From contig NC_068971.1 of assembly GCF_016808095.1 (NCBI RefSeq), positions 9,622,501 through 9,686,500 of the forward strand: 64,000 bases of DNA, given 5' to 3'. Origin of the DNA: Vigna angularis (taxonomy: Eukaryota > Streptophyta > Magnoliopsida > Fabales > Fabaceae). Made by a program: the position numbers and the translations under genes. A model generated the notes under the pieces. The model had not been told where the DNA came from. It did no database searches and saw only the letters and a program-made list of their open reading frames with translations. Of this stretch, positions 1-15,300 are shown piece by piece (within the stretch, counting starts at the first letter, position 1; each line of letters opens with the position of its first letter).

Positions 1-2270
1 TATTAAAATTAATCACTCTCTTCTCACTTTAATAAAGAGCATTTTGGTATTTTATTAAAGTTGATTAAATATCATAAAAGAGGGAAAAAGTTGGATTACG
101 GTTGACAGGTTAAGTTTCTGAAAAGAGAGAAAGAAAGGTTACATCCTCTGAAAAGAAAAGAAACTGTGACATCTTTCAGAATTTCTATATCATGAAAAAA
201 GCATTAAAGGAGTAAGAGAAGGGAGAACATTGACAAAGATAAAAAATTTTCCACTGTGTATGAGAAAATAGTAAATATCATGAAAATTCAAGTTTCATGA
301 AAATTAAAGAATTCTTTACACATCGAACTACCTTTCTCCAATTGCTAACTCGAGCATTGGCTGGAACGGAGAAGAGAGTGACCGACCTTGGGGTGCAGAC
401 TTAACGGAGGTGGTTAGGTCACAATGGAAATGGGAACGACGATGAGGAGATGCAAGCTTCGACGGAAGACGCTCGGCGGCTCTCGTTGTTGCTGCTGGTA
501 GTCGAGACCCTCCACTCGCCGGAATAGAAGATGGTGGAGGCTTCGTCGGCGATGTTGAGGTCTGGAATCACCAAACCCCTGTTCCGATTCCGGTTGAAAT
601 TTTGTAATAATAGGAATAGAAAATTATAAGGAAAAAATAATGAAGAATGGGGTATGAAGATGGATGAAGTCAGGCATGCACACCAAATTCACTGTTCCAG
701 GCTTATTTTGTTAAACACTTCGGAATAGACCAATCCAAAATATATGTATTAGAAATCTTTATGGAAAGACCAGACCGAAATAGATTACCGGAAGTCTAAT
801 TCGGATTGCTAAATCTGGTACTCATTTGTGATTTTCAGAATGGTTAATTCAGAATACATTACCACGAATACATTTTGAATTATATGAATTTCGGATAGGA
901 CAATCTAGAATGTATTATTGGATTCTGGAATGTATTCCAGAGCGTCCAATTCATAAATCAGGTACAGTTTCTAGATTGATAAATTTGGAACACATTTTCT
1001 GTTGTGTATTCCGGATTAACAAACCAATATATTTCGAAACATACCAAAATATTCGGGAACAACCTTTCCACAAACCATCCCAACTCACCTTCTTCCATTC
1101 TCATTCTTGTTAACTTGGGTTTTTTCTTATGAAGGGTGTTTTTCGTAGACTGTTATTTCTTGTTGGTTTCAATTACATTGTTTTCTTGATGGTTGAACTG
1201 TTTTCGATTACAGTAGTTGTCGTTGTTGGTTGTGGAAGCTCGACGGAATTGCGTCGGCGTTTGAGCACAGGGAGGGAGACCGCAACAGGGGAGGTGCTCG
1301 AAACTTTGTGAGGGGTAAGAAGATACGAATAAAGGATATTTTGGAGATTTTGTTAGGGTGAGGAAGAAAAATCGGAAGTGTAAAAAGAAATGGCCTCATT
1401 TTGATATAGATAGCCCAACCCATCATCTGACCCATGACCCACTAATCCTTTTAATCCAATAGCTCATTATTCATGTTTTACTTTCTAACATTGCCTTATA
1501 GTCTTTTACTATTTATTATCTCCATTAGTGATCAAATTCTTGGAGTCTCTCTCGCCTCTTTGTATTCGCTTTGAACAAAACCAGTATGCAATTTGCAATA
1601 CTGAGAATAGGAATTGAATTGCAATCTAGGAATTTTTATTCCCTTTTACAAGGCATAATTCAACTTATTGACCATCTTGTCTTTTTTTATAGAAGAAGAA
1701 ACTGGACGAGATTGTTGCATTGAAGCAAAGAATTAGGACTTAAAAAGTTCAAGAACTTAGGACTTGAAAAGAAAAAATCTAACTAAAAATACTAATCCAT
1801 CGTGTTTATCTATATATATATATATCTAAGTCACTGGACTAAAATATATATAAGTTTGTTTTATTCAATTTGAGATTTTTTAGCACTAAAACTCCTATGG
1901 AAGCGACAACTTCGTTTAAAGCATGGACCATCCACTACTAATAAAACATATTATATTGGTTATTTTGTAGATTTTGGGTCAATTAAGCTATGGATGCAGA
2001 TGTTACTGGTGTAGAAAGTATGGTATATTTTACATCGAATAAAACTGATATAATATATACACAAATTACAATGGATATGATCCCAATTGACATAGAAAAT
2101 GTGGTCTTTCGAATAGTTTTGGGAATCAAGTGGAGCACTCAAATGGCATCTCACAGCAGTGGCAAAGTCCAGTAGTTTCCAGACAAGGGGAAGATGGCAT
2201 GAATAATGCCAGTGGCGCGCAAATTGAGATATTGCATATTAAGGAATATCTATTTTTGTTACTACTGATC
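1..2270. other. Intergenic, probably decayed transposon sequence
   Basis: No supportable gene. Two small GC-richer patches (about 350-600 and 1210-1310) contain arginine/glycine-type codons but no open frame of useful length, and they look like fragments. Between about 690 and 1040 a short imperfect motif around TTCCGGA or GAATGTATTC recurs many times in both orientations, as in the subterminal parts of non-autonomous DNA transposons. No terminal repeat or target duplication was found, so the element type is not assigned. Confidence 0.4.
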
Positions 2271-2274
2271 ATGT

Positions 2275-3245
2275 TATAATCAATTTTTCTTTTGATCTAT
2301 TGTATATATACTTTTGTATCTTGTTTTCTCACGTTGATCAAATAAAGTGTTTAATGTTTCGTTTATGAATGTTCTATCTTTTTCTCTTCATAAATATTAA
2401 TATGGTAACAGTCTATTACATATTCTATAGTCATTGCTTAATATCATGGAAGTCCAAAAAACAAATTAATGTCTTTTTTAGTTTCACAAAAACTGAATAT
2501 AGGACTTTAGCCACACTGGCTTGTGAATTACAATAGTTAAAATATGTTGCTGATAATCTAGCCTATTCCATACATATGCCTTTTCCCATGTTTTGTGATA
2601 ATTACTGTACAATTCAGCCCTCTTTTCATGAATGGAGCAAACATATAAAAATAGATTGTCACTTCTTAACATACACACTCTATCATGAGAAGGGGTATTA
2701 GGGAATATTTGTGTTACTATGGGCTCATAGCCGACCGAACGGTAAAGGTGTAGAAGAGTCGGCCGACCGATGATACCTTTTAAGTCAATGAACCGATCGG
2801 TAAAAAGAGCTGTTAAGGTAATCAATAGTAATAACTGTCGGAGAGTTAATGAAAATAATTGTCATTTATTGACAATTAATATTGTCATTCATTGGTGGTT
2901 AATGAGTCAGACCTAATGATAAGCTCATTATAACTGAACTTAGAGCTCTAATAACTAATCTTGATTACAAGATTATTACGGGAGGTCACTGACTTGAGCG
3001 TCGGAGTGTTTTTTGCAGGCACCCTCCCCCGCGACTTGGACAAGGAGAAGAGAGAAGACAGCACGACTGCACATCAGAACAGACAACTTTGAATGTTTTT
3101 TATTAGGATTCTAAATCCTGCCGAAATAATTTGTTTTTGTATACAATTCATTTTGTTATAATGAGTTTTTATGTTAATATATTTCTAATTATATATATAC
3201 TCTTGTATCTTGCTCTCTCAAGCTTAGTTGATCAAATAAAACATA
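2275..3245 (+). mobile_element. Degraded LTR-retrotransposon fragment
   Basis: The motif GACTTGAGCGTCGGAGTG at about 2992-3010, followed by TTTTTTGCAGGCACC, is shared with the solo LTR at 57179-58037 (there on the minus strand) and with 38798-38825. The GACCGA/CGATCGG-rich part near 2728-2800 also resembles that LTR. A plausible LTR start is TGTTACTATGGG near 2712, with an end near 3090, but I found no target duplication. The fragment is bracketed by two imperfect direct copies of an AT-rich sequence ending TTGATCAAATAAA (about 2275-2352 and 3155-3243). Family assignment (Ty3/gypsy, Tat-like) is from general knowledge of this LTR motif and is tentative. Confidence 0.5.
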
Positions 3246-3403
3246 CTATCATCAGAAGTGGCTCACTAACAAACGACACAAACATAAAAAGGTGAAGCAA
3301 AGACTTCAACATTCAAAGTGGCACCACCAACAATAGACTGTCATGTTTATCTATCATAATTCAACAATAATCTTCATATTGAAGAAGCAAATTTTGCACT
3401 GAC

Positions 3404-5087
3404 CACTAGTGCAATTAACGGAAACGACATCGGTTAATTTTGCTTATAGACCGCGGTTCTTGAACCGGTGTATATACAGACGAGGTAAAAGGGATAAGTT
3501 TTTGACCTCGGTTCACAACCGAGTCAAAAAGAAGTATGATTTTGCCTCAGTTCACAGGGAACCGAGGTAGTAGGGTTACTTTTTTCCAATCTGTTCATAA
3601 GGAACCGAGGCAATAGAGTGGTTATAATTTTTTTTTTTTTTAATTTTGTCTGTGAAAAGTTGTTTCTCAAGCTTTGAGTTCTCCAAGTAAGCAAGGTATC
3701 TTCACTCTCGAGAAAGGTCTCCACCACCCAACAACCGTTCGGACCACCACCCAACAACCGTTCGGACCACCACCCAACAACCGTTCGGACCACCACCCAA
3801 CAACCGTGCCACCTTTACCGGACCACCACAAACCACCACGCAAAGTCTTCTTCTCCAACAACATTCTCCAGAATCACGCCGTTGTCCAAGGCAACCTGCA
3901 AGAAACCAAACCAGAAAATCAAGACGCCGCCGCGACTGCAGATCAGAAAGGAGGGAATACCAGAAAGGAAACCATTATCGAACCACCACAAAACCACCGG
4001 AGAACCAGGACGCCGCCGCGACTCCACCAATCTTCAACACTCCATCCATCGGACCACTTTTACCGGTCACCACAAAACCACCGCGAGAGCCCTGTCTCTC
4101 CTTCGCGCAACCTGCAATATTTCCCCCAATCTCTTTCTCTCCTTCGCATCGAACCACCGCGACTTCACCAATCTCTCGATCTCCTTCGCACCACAGAGCA
4201 CCATCTTTTCTTCGTGGCAAAGCACCATCTTTCCCCCAATCTTCACTGTCAATGATACCGTCAGCAAACCCTAAATCAAACTCCCCCAATCTCACTTCGC
4301 GCAACCCCGTTCAACCCTAAATCAAAGGCAGCAGTGGCGGACGCAGGCGGCAGGGAACCAACGGTGCAAGGACGAGGCGCGGGCAACAACAGAAACAGAG
4401 GTGACGAGCGTAGAGGTAGCAGCACGGCGAGGCAGGCACGAGCATTGGCAGCACAGGAGCGGCGTGGCGAGGCAAGGAGTGATAGTGGTGGACGAAACTG
4501 CAGAGGAAGAATGAGAGATGAGATTGGGATCGGAGGGAGTTCTTCGTCCCTGAGAGGGTTTCTTGGTGGTATCTGTTAGCTTATAACCATGTTTAATAAA
4601 ATGTTAATGATGTGAACTATAGAAAGAGGAAGAAAGAAGCTTCGTTTTTGGGTAGAGAAGAACACAAACGAAATGGGGAAAGGTACGGGTTTGGAAAGCA
4701 TATTATACCTCAGTTCTACTTTTGCCTGAGGCAATAAAGCATTATATGCTTCCATTAAACATAGCACCCGATGTCATAAGGATGACTTGCCGTGTGGAAG
4801 AAGCGTGTCAGTGAGTTGCAGGTGTGGCAGAGGCTTTATGCCTCGGTTCTGCTTTGCACCCGAGGTAGTATCAATTTTTAAAAAGCTGTCAGCCCAAAAG
4901 CCTTGGGTTTTAGGCACCGGTTCTGCCTGGAACCGAGATCATAACGTTGTTTTGCTTCGGTCCTGCATGCCACCGAAGCATATAAGGTTCCTTTATTTTC
5001 AAATCTGCCACCGCGTTTTGATAGACAGCAGTTTTATATGAAATGAGGTATATTATGCGAGTTTAAAAACAAATTTTGTACTTAGTG
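3404..5087 (+). mobile_element. Non-autonomous CACTA-type DNA transposon (3' end degraded)
   Basis: It begins CACTAGTGCAATTAACGGA, matching the terminal sequence of the TSD-defined CACTA element at 45047-46057 (whose 3' end read in reverse is CACTAGTGCAATGAAAGGA). Subterminal regions carry many short inverted repeats built on CCTCGGTT/AACCGAGG (about 3508, 3544, 3602, 4706, 4841, 4916, 4958), as expected for CACTA transposase-binding regions. The interior (about 3670-4580) is GC-rich and encodes no transposase. It holds several overlapping frames with proline- and arginine-rich translations that I regard as non-genic. The 3' terminus is unclear: ACTTAGTG near 5081-5087 is the best candidate, but subterminal-like motifs continue to about 5170. 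Confidence 0.65.
3721..3812 (+). repeat. 23-bp tandem repeat inside the CACTA element
   Basis: Four consecutive copies of a 23-bp unit (core CCACCACCCAACAACCGTTC) start at 3721, 3744, 3767 and 3790. The last copy diverges after CCGT. Because 23 is not a multiple of three, the translated frame shifts through the array, which argues against a coding role for the proline-rich open frame that crosses it. Confidence 0.85.
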
Positions 5088-5690
5088 CACGTACTCCGAG
5101 TTAATTTTAATACGATAAAATCACAGAAGAAGATGCAAATTTCTATCTATTACCTCAGTTCTCTGAATCTTATTGCTTTAAAAAAAATGTCATTATTTTT
5201 ATAACAACTGTTCAAATTCTTCAAATAAAAATTTGTCATGCTAATTCTTTTTCTTAGACCAACTTGTAAAAAATAAAATACTGTTTCCTTTGTTTTCATG
5301 TATTATTCTTTGAACTCTTTTGCTTAAGTATTCCACTCATGATATCTTAATTTCTTTACCTTTTATTTCCATTAATGAAGATTAACCTAATTTTAATCAC
5401 TCAAGTTCAACAATTTTTCGGGTTGAAAACAAAGCTTAACTTGTTAATAAGCATTTATACTCTGTAAGACTTATCGAAAAGTCACTCAAATGAGCTTAAA
5501 GATAAATTTCATTTAAAAAAAAAAAAACTAGTTTTACACTCTTTATTTCTTCTCCTTTTAGGCAACATTACATGATGCATTTCATAATATGTCGTATGCC
5601 TTATAAGAGAAAAAAAATGTTATTTCTACCATATAATATTTTTTTTTTATGACTTGTATAAGCTTTATATTAATATAGTTTAAATTTATT

Positions 5691-5727
<37 letters not shown>

Positions 5728-7157
5728 CTTCAAACAATAATATAGAGTATTTATATAAATAAATTTAAAGATTATTGCGTTAAGTAATTGTTCATAATGA
5801 CAATACATAACACACTACTTTTTAAGGAAAACCTATCAATTTGTGTTAAAATAATGTTATGTACAAATTTTTAACAAAATAATGAATATAGGTTTTAAAC
5901 TTTTGAAGAAAGTGTGTCATATGTAACATTAAAAACTAAGGAATGTAAGGAATTAGACCATCTAATGTAGTCATTTCAGTTAATAATAAAATTGTCAAAT
6001 GACTAATGTGTTTGAATAGTAATATGTTCAAGCAATATGTTTCATTAACATATATTTCTGCTACTATTTAATTCTTTCATTATTTTATTTATTGTATACT
6101 ATATAGAGAAACTTAGAGCATAACTTTGAAAACTAAGTCGTCTCAAGAGGAAAACTACTAAAACAATATAATGTATGAATTAAAAAATCCAAAAAATCAA
6201 TGTTTGAAAAGATTACTAAGAAAATGAAAGTCATCATGGAGGTTAGTAAATCGTTGAATCTTTGATCAATTCTTTTATCGGTTCAACTTTTATATTAAAA
6301 GGCATTGACTAACGTAACTATTTTTATATTATTCTTATAGACATAAAAAATAGTTTGCATTTTCTTTTTCTTATCATAAAGAATAACTGATCAAAAGTAT
6401 GGAGACTATTAAAAAATGCTTAATTAATTACCTTTAATATTTTTGTATCATAAGTTCTTCAGTAAAGTTATTAAGTGTGGAGCTCATTAAGGTAAACATT
6501 TTTCAAAGGCATTTTTTTTTTAAATTTTGCCAAGTGATTAAAATCTGAAGTGTTTCTTTTAAAAAAGTTTTTCTCTTTTACATTTTATTAAACTGGTGTT
6601 TTTGATGAGATTTTTTTTTGAAATATTAATATTCATCAATAAAGTCAATAGTTAATCTTGAATGAAATTTATATGGATAATTTTTAGCAAAATACTTCCT
6701 TTCAACTATATCCATTTCTTATTAACAAGATAATACCTCTTTTTACATTTTTCATGTATTGAAACCACTTCTCTTCTTTTAACACAAATTAATAATTTGT
6801 TATTTAAAAAAAATACGAAACGAAATTAACATTTTTTTGGTGATATTTGTTTTTTAAAGTAAAAATAGTGATATAACAATATATTTTAGAACCTAATGAA
6901 TATTTATAATAATTGTTTTACATGTTTTTTGAGTGTGAGATTATTATCTTCCATTATTTAATTCTTACAGTTCTATAAATAATGAACTGACGCACAAAAA
7001 CATGTAAAACAATTTGGTATATATAATTAACCTTATTGGTTATAATGAAATGACAATGTACACCTTCTTTCAAAATAAGAAAAGTTAGTTTGACTGCACT
7101 TAGAAAACATTTAATTTTTCTTACTTGTTAGACAAGGAAATATAACAAAACATTTTA

Positions 7158-7225
<68 letters not shown>

Positions 7226-7430
7226 TATTTGTTGAGTAATTAGAAAAATACCATTGTTGCTTTTTTCATAGCAAAATGACATATAATTTACATGGAAACA
7301 ATTCATAAAAATGATGTAATTTAACATTCCTATTAGATTCCTACAATAATGTTAAAAAAATAAAATTCAAACCAAAATTAATAAATAAGAATTGTCAACT
7401 AAAATTGTTTTGCTTTTGAAACTTTGTCCT
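5088..7430. other. AT-rich intergenic sequence with TA microsatellites
   Basis: No gene is visible. It holds a (TA)n run at about 5696-5725 and a compound (TA)n(TG)n microsatellite at about 7161-7226. Short open frames across the microsatellites are artefacts of stop-free TA/TG repeats. Confidence 0.7.
7161..7226. repeat. (TA)n(TG)n compound microsatellite
   Basis: An uninterrupted TA dinucleotide run passes directly into a short TG run. It lies about 0.85 kb upstream of the kinase start codon and is a likely length-polymorphic marker. Confidence 0.9.
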
Positions 7431-7439
7431 ACATTGTCC

Positions 7440-8011
7440 TAAAATGTCGCATGATTCATAGTAGAAACACGATAATTCCTCCAAATATTCCGTTTATACC
7501 TCATATCTGTCTGAAGAAACCTTTTCTGTTATTTCACCCAAAATCAAGGGTGTTTGCGTAACTTCAGCTACGAACACCAACTTTTGTGTCAAAACTAGAA
7601 GATCGAAACGGTCCAATCTGTATCAACGACCGATCGATGGTCCAAATTTTACGTTTGACTGAGGTACAGACTTTGAATCTGGAATGATTGGAATTGATGG
7701 AAGTTTAACCATAGAAATTTGAGAAATTCAATAACTAGTTGTTAAAAAAAACTGAAAATTCCACCTGGCACCCAAATTTGAGAAAGTGGGTTCATAAGAT
7801 CTGTGTTGTTTGGCTCCATTTTCGCTTTCATCTTCTTCATCATTTTGTATTTGCAGAAAGCTGTTGTAGGAGAAGAGAGAGAAACTTCTCTCTCTTTCTC
7901 TTTTCTTTTTCTTCATTTTTTTTGACAAAAAAAAAACAAAAATTGGTGGGATTTGAGGGTGCTTAGGTTGTTGATTGAGTTGCGTTGTTGGGGTTGGAAG
8001 AATCTATTATT
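7440..8011 (+). promoter_or_regulatory. Upstream and 5' UTR region of the GSK3-like kinase
   Basis: The sequence becomes less AT-rich than the flanks and runs up to the start codon at 8012. A CT-rich stretch (about 7885-7920) followed by an A-run is typical of plant 5' UTRs and core promoters. No convincing TATA box or defined operator could be chosen, so the transcription start is not placed. Confidence 0.45.
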
Positions 8012-12302
<4,291 letters not shown>

Positions 12303-13100
12303 ATTCATTATTCAGCATTGTAAATGGGATTTTGGATGAATAGATAACCACACCAGCAATGCTACTTTCCCTAACAGTCTAGGTCTCTGCTGTCCATCCT
12401 ACACAATCATGACTATTCAGCTCATAGGAAACCTTAAAGCCATGCAACCTCTTGGTCGTCAAGGACTGGCAGGTGACAATCTGATGAATGAAGTAGATCT
12501 GCCTGGTGATGGGGTTGCAACCATTTTTTAAGTAGTTTATGATTGATTCATGTAATCCACCAGCTGTAAAAGATAATCAGTTCTTACTATTCTTTGCTCA
12601 TGTTTCATATAGTTCAAGCTGCTTCTTCTTAAGGTGGACTATGTGGAATTATCAGATGAGTAGGCATCTTTTTTTTTTCGGCCCCTATTTATTGTGTATT
12701 TGTTTCTTTGTAATAACATAAAAAAATTCTCCTTTTATTCTGTATGTTATGTTTCGTTCTACTGACTGCTAAGCATTTTTTTTCTGACAAATTCTTAGTG
12801 GATTTCTAGTACCTTTAAAGGATAAATTTTGGACTGATCCTAGAATTTCATGGTGATCAGCATGTCCTTTGCCACCTTTTCCATTAGATAATGGTAATAT
12901 AAGTTATTTGATTCGCAATGACTAAGGTTCTCTATGGGTTAAAAGCTGCTAAACTATTTTCATAGAAGCTACAAAATATTTTTACGAACAACTTAGAAGA
13001 TCATTATTTAAACAAGCTTAAAATTGACTTAAGTTGTAAAAAGGTTCTCTGAATATTTCATGTATGCTACTTACGTGAAGTATCAATGTTCAAGGACAGA
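12303..13100 (+). other. 3' UTR of the kinase, then intergenic sequence
   Basis: Sequence directly downstream of the kinase stop keeps a mixed base composition to about 12,650 and then becomes T-rich, consistent with a 3' UTR of roughly 400 bp. No exact poly(A) signal was chosen: a weak AATAACATAAAA occurs near 12,713. Beyond it nothing is recognised until the tandem repeat at 13,102. Confidence 0.5.
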
Positions 13101-13101
13101 G

Positions 13102-13537
13102 ATGTTTTAATGACTCAATCTATGAATCAATGTTTTCTTATGTACTTTTTCACAAAAACAAGATACAACTTTATTAGATAAGCGTGCTAAATACATCTTT
13201 GGCCTTTTTCATACTTTAATCTGACATAATGACTTGAAAAATGTTCTAATGACTAGTTTATGAAATAATGCTCTTACATTACTTTATCACAAAGAAAATA
13301 CTTAATATTTTTTTTGGATAAGAGTGTAAAACACATATTTTCTTTTAGTACATTTAAAACTAACATGTATTGGGAGATGTTCCAATGACTTAGTATGTGA
13401 ATCAATGATTTAGTATGTGAATCAATGCTTTCACATATATTCTACCACAAAAACATGACTTAACACTTTTATTGGGTAAGCATGCCAAAACACATAATTG
13501 CTTTTAGTACACTTAAACTTAACATTTATTGGGACAT
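13102..13537 (+). repeat. Three-unit tandem repeat of about 137 bp
   Basis: Diverged units begin at about 13102, 13241 and 13377 (spacings 139 and 136). Each opens with ATGTT(T/C)(T/C)AATGACT, continues through a TATGAATCAATG-like block, a CACAAAAACA/CACAAAGAAAA block and a GATAAG..TG block, and ends in a CTTTTAGTACA..TTAAA block. The third unit also contains a small internal duplication of ATTTAGTATGTGAATCAATG. It is too short to call a satellite locus; it may be a local remnant of one. Confidence 0.75.
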
Positions 13538-15300
13538 GGGCTCACTAGTTATTTCAATCAATAATAACACCCTAAAATATTTCTCTTATAAATACTAACA
13601 CTTCACACCCAACCTATAACAATATTTTATTGCTTAATAAACCACGTCACTACAATCACTCTCCACACATCAAAACATCTACTTCTTTGAGATGGAGAAT
13701 TTTGTCATCAACAACAAATAGAACCATTTAAATTCCAACCTCGTAGCATTATTTTCAAATGGTTAAATAACCGAATCTAAAGATGGTGTGTAGTTCCAAT
13801 GTGAAAGTCCAAAACTCTTTCGTATTTCATATAATTGCACATTCTACCTTCTAAAGGAAAAAATGTGCACAACTTTACAAATTCCAACCATTACATCCAC
13901 CAATAAGTTGTACTTCTGAAGATCCAAAGTGAATGAACAAGGATCCACTACGTATGATGCTCATCAAATATCAAATGGTGACGTTGCAAAAATGATTATT
14001 TGTATGTTTCATCACAATAATTGAATTCTTTATTACCTTCAGTAGGTCGATTGAAGAAATACTTTCTCTTCTAAATCCAACTCCCTCATCCTTATCCTCT
14101 TCCACAAACTCAAACCATATTTTGTGTTCACTAGCAATACTTTATTATCTCTCAAATGGACAAGCATAAGAGATAGTCCATATGGTTATGATTTATACTT
14201 CAGATCAGACAATCCTACCACCATGTCAATCCTCTACAATTACATCTTCAATGACCTTCTACACAAAATAAACCAAAAAGTACATTGTGCAAACAACAAA
14301 TAGTAATTGAAATTGACTACCTTTGTCTTCTAAGGTAGTTAATAACAAACTTATCCATGATATGGTTGAAATCAACTCAAATAATGATGTTGCACAAATG
14401 ATCAACCATTGGAAAAAAGTTCAACGTATAGGTCCATTTGTGTATCATCCCATTCTTAAAAATATATTAAATTGTTCATCCAAACAATAGATATATGTCT
14501 ACTAACACCTAACGAACAATGAAAATATCTAAAATCTTGAAATTATCTCAATTCAAAAGAGGTATAAAATTTAGACCACAATTATTGTAGTTATTTGGTT
14601 TTATTTCATTTTCAATTATGTCTAGATGTAATTGCTTTAATTTAATAAATTCATTTTCTGTTAACTTATAATTTTCAATTTCATGGTCTCATTAAAAATT
14701 ATATTTTACAAAAGACAAACAAAACAAAACCAACTTGTTTAAAAAATATTTTTTTTAATCAATCAATTTGTTAAAATAAAAAAAAAAGTTATAAAACTTC
14801 TTTACAATTAACATTAACTAACTCCTCTCCTCTTTTTTCTACGTATCTACTAATAACTAACATTTTCACTATTCTTAATAAAAAATAAAATAAAACTACA
14901 AAATATAATTTTGTTTCCATCTTATATACATATAACTTTTTTTATCTTCCAATCTATGTTTTTACTTTTTTTATTCTTTCATATTCAAATTTCATTAAAT
15001 ATATTTATACATTTATTTTTTATTTTTTTATATTTGAATTCTTTTAAATATACTTATACATTTATTTTTTATTTCTTTCATCGAATTCTATTAAAAATAT
15101 ACTTATACATTTATTTCTTATTTCTTTCAAATTTGAATTTTTATTTGTTTCTTGCAAAAACTTAAAAAATGACATTTTAAAAGGGATAATCGTTTAAAAA
15201 TAATAAGAGTGAATTATTTTAATATTAAAATTTTTTAATATAAATAGCTTTTTATGAACCCCTTTCATTGTTTTAAAACATATAATCTTCTTAAAAATCA
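13538..15300. other. AT-rich intergenic sequence
   Basis: No gene is recognised. It contains a ~55-bp imperfect tandem repeat (14990-15155) and otherwise low-complexity AT-rich DNA. Short open frames here translate to phenylalanine/tyrosine-rich strings and are not credible genes. Confidence 0.6.
14990..15155 (+). repeat. ~55-bp imperfect tandem repeat, three units
   Basis: Three successive blocks share ATACTTATACATTTATTT followed by a T-rich stretch and a GAATTCTTTTAAA-like segment, spaced about 55 bp apart. No further structure was seen. Confidence 0.7.

Noticed and set aside
3674..4255. A 193-codon proline/histidine-rich open frame
   Set aside because: It runs through a 23-bp tandem array that shifts frame and overlaps equally long frames in other phases. 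It sits inside a non-autonomous CACTA element.
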